From: Chloroflexota bacterium
Lineage (GTDB): Bacteria; Chloroflexota; Anaerolineae; Anaerolineales; Villigracilaceae
Reading direction: 5' to 3'
DNA length: 64,000 nucleotides
Assembly: GCA_016191845.1 (NCBI GenBank)
Contig: JACPVF010000006.1
Coordinates: 62,001-126,000 of the forward strand
The notes under the pieces: model-generated
The model's input: only the letters and a program-made list of their open reading frames with translations
What the model was told of the DNA's origin: nothing
Database searches by the model: none
Translations under genes and position numbers: made by a program
Shown: piece after piece, positions 63,023 to 64,000 of the stretch
Numbering within the stretch: the first letter of the stretch is position 1
Layout: every line of letters begins with the position of its first letter

Positions 63023-63789
63023 AGCACCTTCTCCGCCAGGATCTTGTCGGCCAGTTTGTCGGCGATCTCTGCGGGGCTTTCGCCCGTGATGATCTCGACC
63101 GTCGTCTCGCGGCTGGGCGGGTTCATCAGCTCGGCGCGTGTCACCACGGCGGCGGGAGCGGCGATGCCCAGGTCGGCCAGCGTCCAAACGGGGATGGTGG
63201 CCTTCGAGGCTTTGCGGATGCCCATGAACGACGGGTAACGCGGTTCGCCGATGCTCTGCACGACGCTCAACACGGCGGGCAGTTTGGCGCTGACGGTTTG
63301 ACGGCCTTCCTCGATGACGCGCTCGACCGTGACGTTCCCATCCTGGACCTTGATCTGGCCTGCCAGCCCAAGCATCGGCCACGCGAGGACGCGAGCGGTC
63401 TGCGCGGGGGTCAGGCCTGCGCCGTTGTCGAGGGTCTGACGGCCGAAGACGACCATGTCTGCGCCGCCGATCTTCTGGATGGCAGCCGCCAGGACGCGTG
63501 CCGCGCCCAGCGTATCCAGACCATCCAGCGCGGGATCAGAGACGAGGACCGCCTCATCGGCGCCCATGGCCAGTGCGTGCTTGAGCGCTTCCTTGGCCGA
63601 CTCAGGCCCGATGCACAAGGCCGTGACCGTGCCGTCGGTGGCCTCCTTCTGCTGAAGCGCGCCTTCGACGGCATACTCGTCGAACGGGTTGATCACCAGC
63701 GGCGCGTCCCCCCACGATACTTGTCCGTTCTCGGCCTTGACCTTCGCTTCCGAGTCAGGCACTTGCTTGATACAGGCGATGATTTTCAA
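63019..63789 (-). CDS. etfB: electron transfer flavoprotein subunit beta
   Basis: 256 residues from a TTG start. That start is chosen because AAAGGAGG lies 6 nt upstream and the conserved KIIACIKQVPDSE begins there; the open frame runs 7 codons further without support. VINPFDEYAVEGAL and MGADEAVLVSDPALDGLDTL match the AMP/FAD-binding EtfB domain, with the signature VERVIEEGRQTVSAKLPAVL near the C-terminus. It is co-translated with etfA. Confidence 0.95.
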   Translation of the reverse strand: MKIIACIKQVPDSEAKVKAENGQVSWGDAPLVINPFDEYAVEGALQQKEATDGTVTALCIGPESAKEALKHALAMGADEAVLVSDPALDGLDTLGAARVLAAAIQKIGGADMVVFGRQTLDNGAGLTPAQTARVLAWPMLGLAGQIKVQDGNVTVERVIEEGRQTVSAKLPAVLSVVQSIGEPRYPSFMGIRKASKATIPVWTLADLGIAAPAAVVTRAELMNPPSRETTVEIITGESPAEIADKLADKILAEKVL

Positions 63790-63863
63790 GACGATCCTCC
63801 TTTGTGGCACATCTTATCGGATGTTTGGATACCGTTTTCATAATTCGTTATCAAACAGGAAAC

Positions 63864-64000
63864 TTATTCGCTCTGACACCAGTAGAACTCATTTGGACCC
63901 CATTTCTGGGTCGCTGAATCGTAGCAGAATGAATAACCAGTAAAGTCTCTGTATGACAAAATATATCTTTGGCTTTCTTTTAATAAATAGTAATCGAATT
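63864..64000 (-). CDS. 3' end of an unknown gene (cut by the window end)
   Basis: The minus-strand frame is open from the window edge to TAA at 63866-63864. It reads as an aromatic-rich C-terminus (SYRDFTGYSFCYDSATQKWG, then PNEFYWCQSE). The composition looks protein-like but there is too little to identify it. It lies upstream of etfB on the same strand, separated by 74 bp. Confidence 0.35.
   Translation of the reverse strand, partial: FDYYLLKESQRYILSYRDFTGYSFCYDSATQKWGPNEFYWCQSE

Overview
The window looks like part of a chromosome of an uncultured filamentous Chloroflexota, most likely class Anaerolineae. This is an inference. It rests on the GC-rich, Chloroflexota-like coding style, lipoproteins with Thr/Pro-rich linkers, PD40 propeller lipoproteins, a Flp pilin of the LVEYALILVLV type, many stand-alone housekeeping genes (coaD, recG, miaB, ettA, etfAB) without the classical proteobacterial neighbours, and no LPS genes. 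Most genes sit in short operons ended by strong hairpin terminators.

Layout. 1-10 kb: a truncated ABC-F ATPase, a metal-transport pair (VIT/CCC1 and CDF), a more A+T-rich LTA-synthase-like sulfatase, an ABC exporter with an unusual insert in its nucleotide-binding domain, and a PD40 lipoprotein. 10.3-15.8 kb: a probable metabolite cluster (FabH-like ketosynthase, FemAB/GNAT-like protein, metallo-beta-lactamase, OleD-like reductase, divergent ATP-grasp ligase). Two copies of a 110-118 bp inverted-repeat element bracket the middle two genes, and one copy supplies the C-terminus of the reductase. 15.8-24.1 kb: two tRNA-Ser genes, miaB, a Flp pilin, plsC, recG, coaD, an SMP-30 hydrolase and corA with a structured leader. 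24.3-35 kb: a methyltransferase/glycosyltransferase/membrane-protein operon, lipoproteins including a chagasin-like inhibitor, an ABC-2 exporter, and an ECF sigma factor with a large ectodomain anti-sigma-like partner.

36-44.3 kb is the accessory region. It holds ettA, an AbiE toxin-antitoxin operon with a palindromic operator, a decayed second copy of the ettA 5' end, and an A+T-rich two-gene unit (PD-(D/E)XK-like nuclease/DUF2075 helicase fusion plus a multi-pass membrane protein) abutting a truncated vsr gene. A 22-bp tandem array ending in a hairpin, a DUF559 endonuclease and a YdeI-family gene follow. The nuclease-helicase/membrane pair is my best candidate for an undescribed defence system.

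44.3-64 kb: a 1974-residue hybrid histidine kinase with nine PAS and two GAF domains, a KAP-family membrane NTPase, a PHP phosphoesterase, a cold-shock protein, and a tight electron-transfer operon (8-cysteine ferredoxin, FAD/NAD(P) oxidoreductase, membrane cytochrome b-like protein, 15-heme cytochrome c). The last operon could carry cytoplasmic electrons across the membrane to the exterior. An MFS exporter, a DUF4405 membrane pair, etfA/etfB and a cut-off gene end the window.
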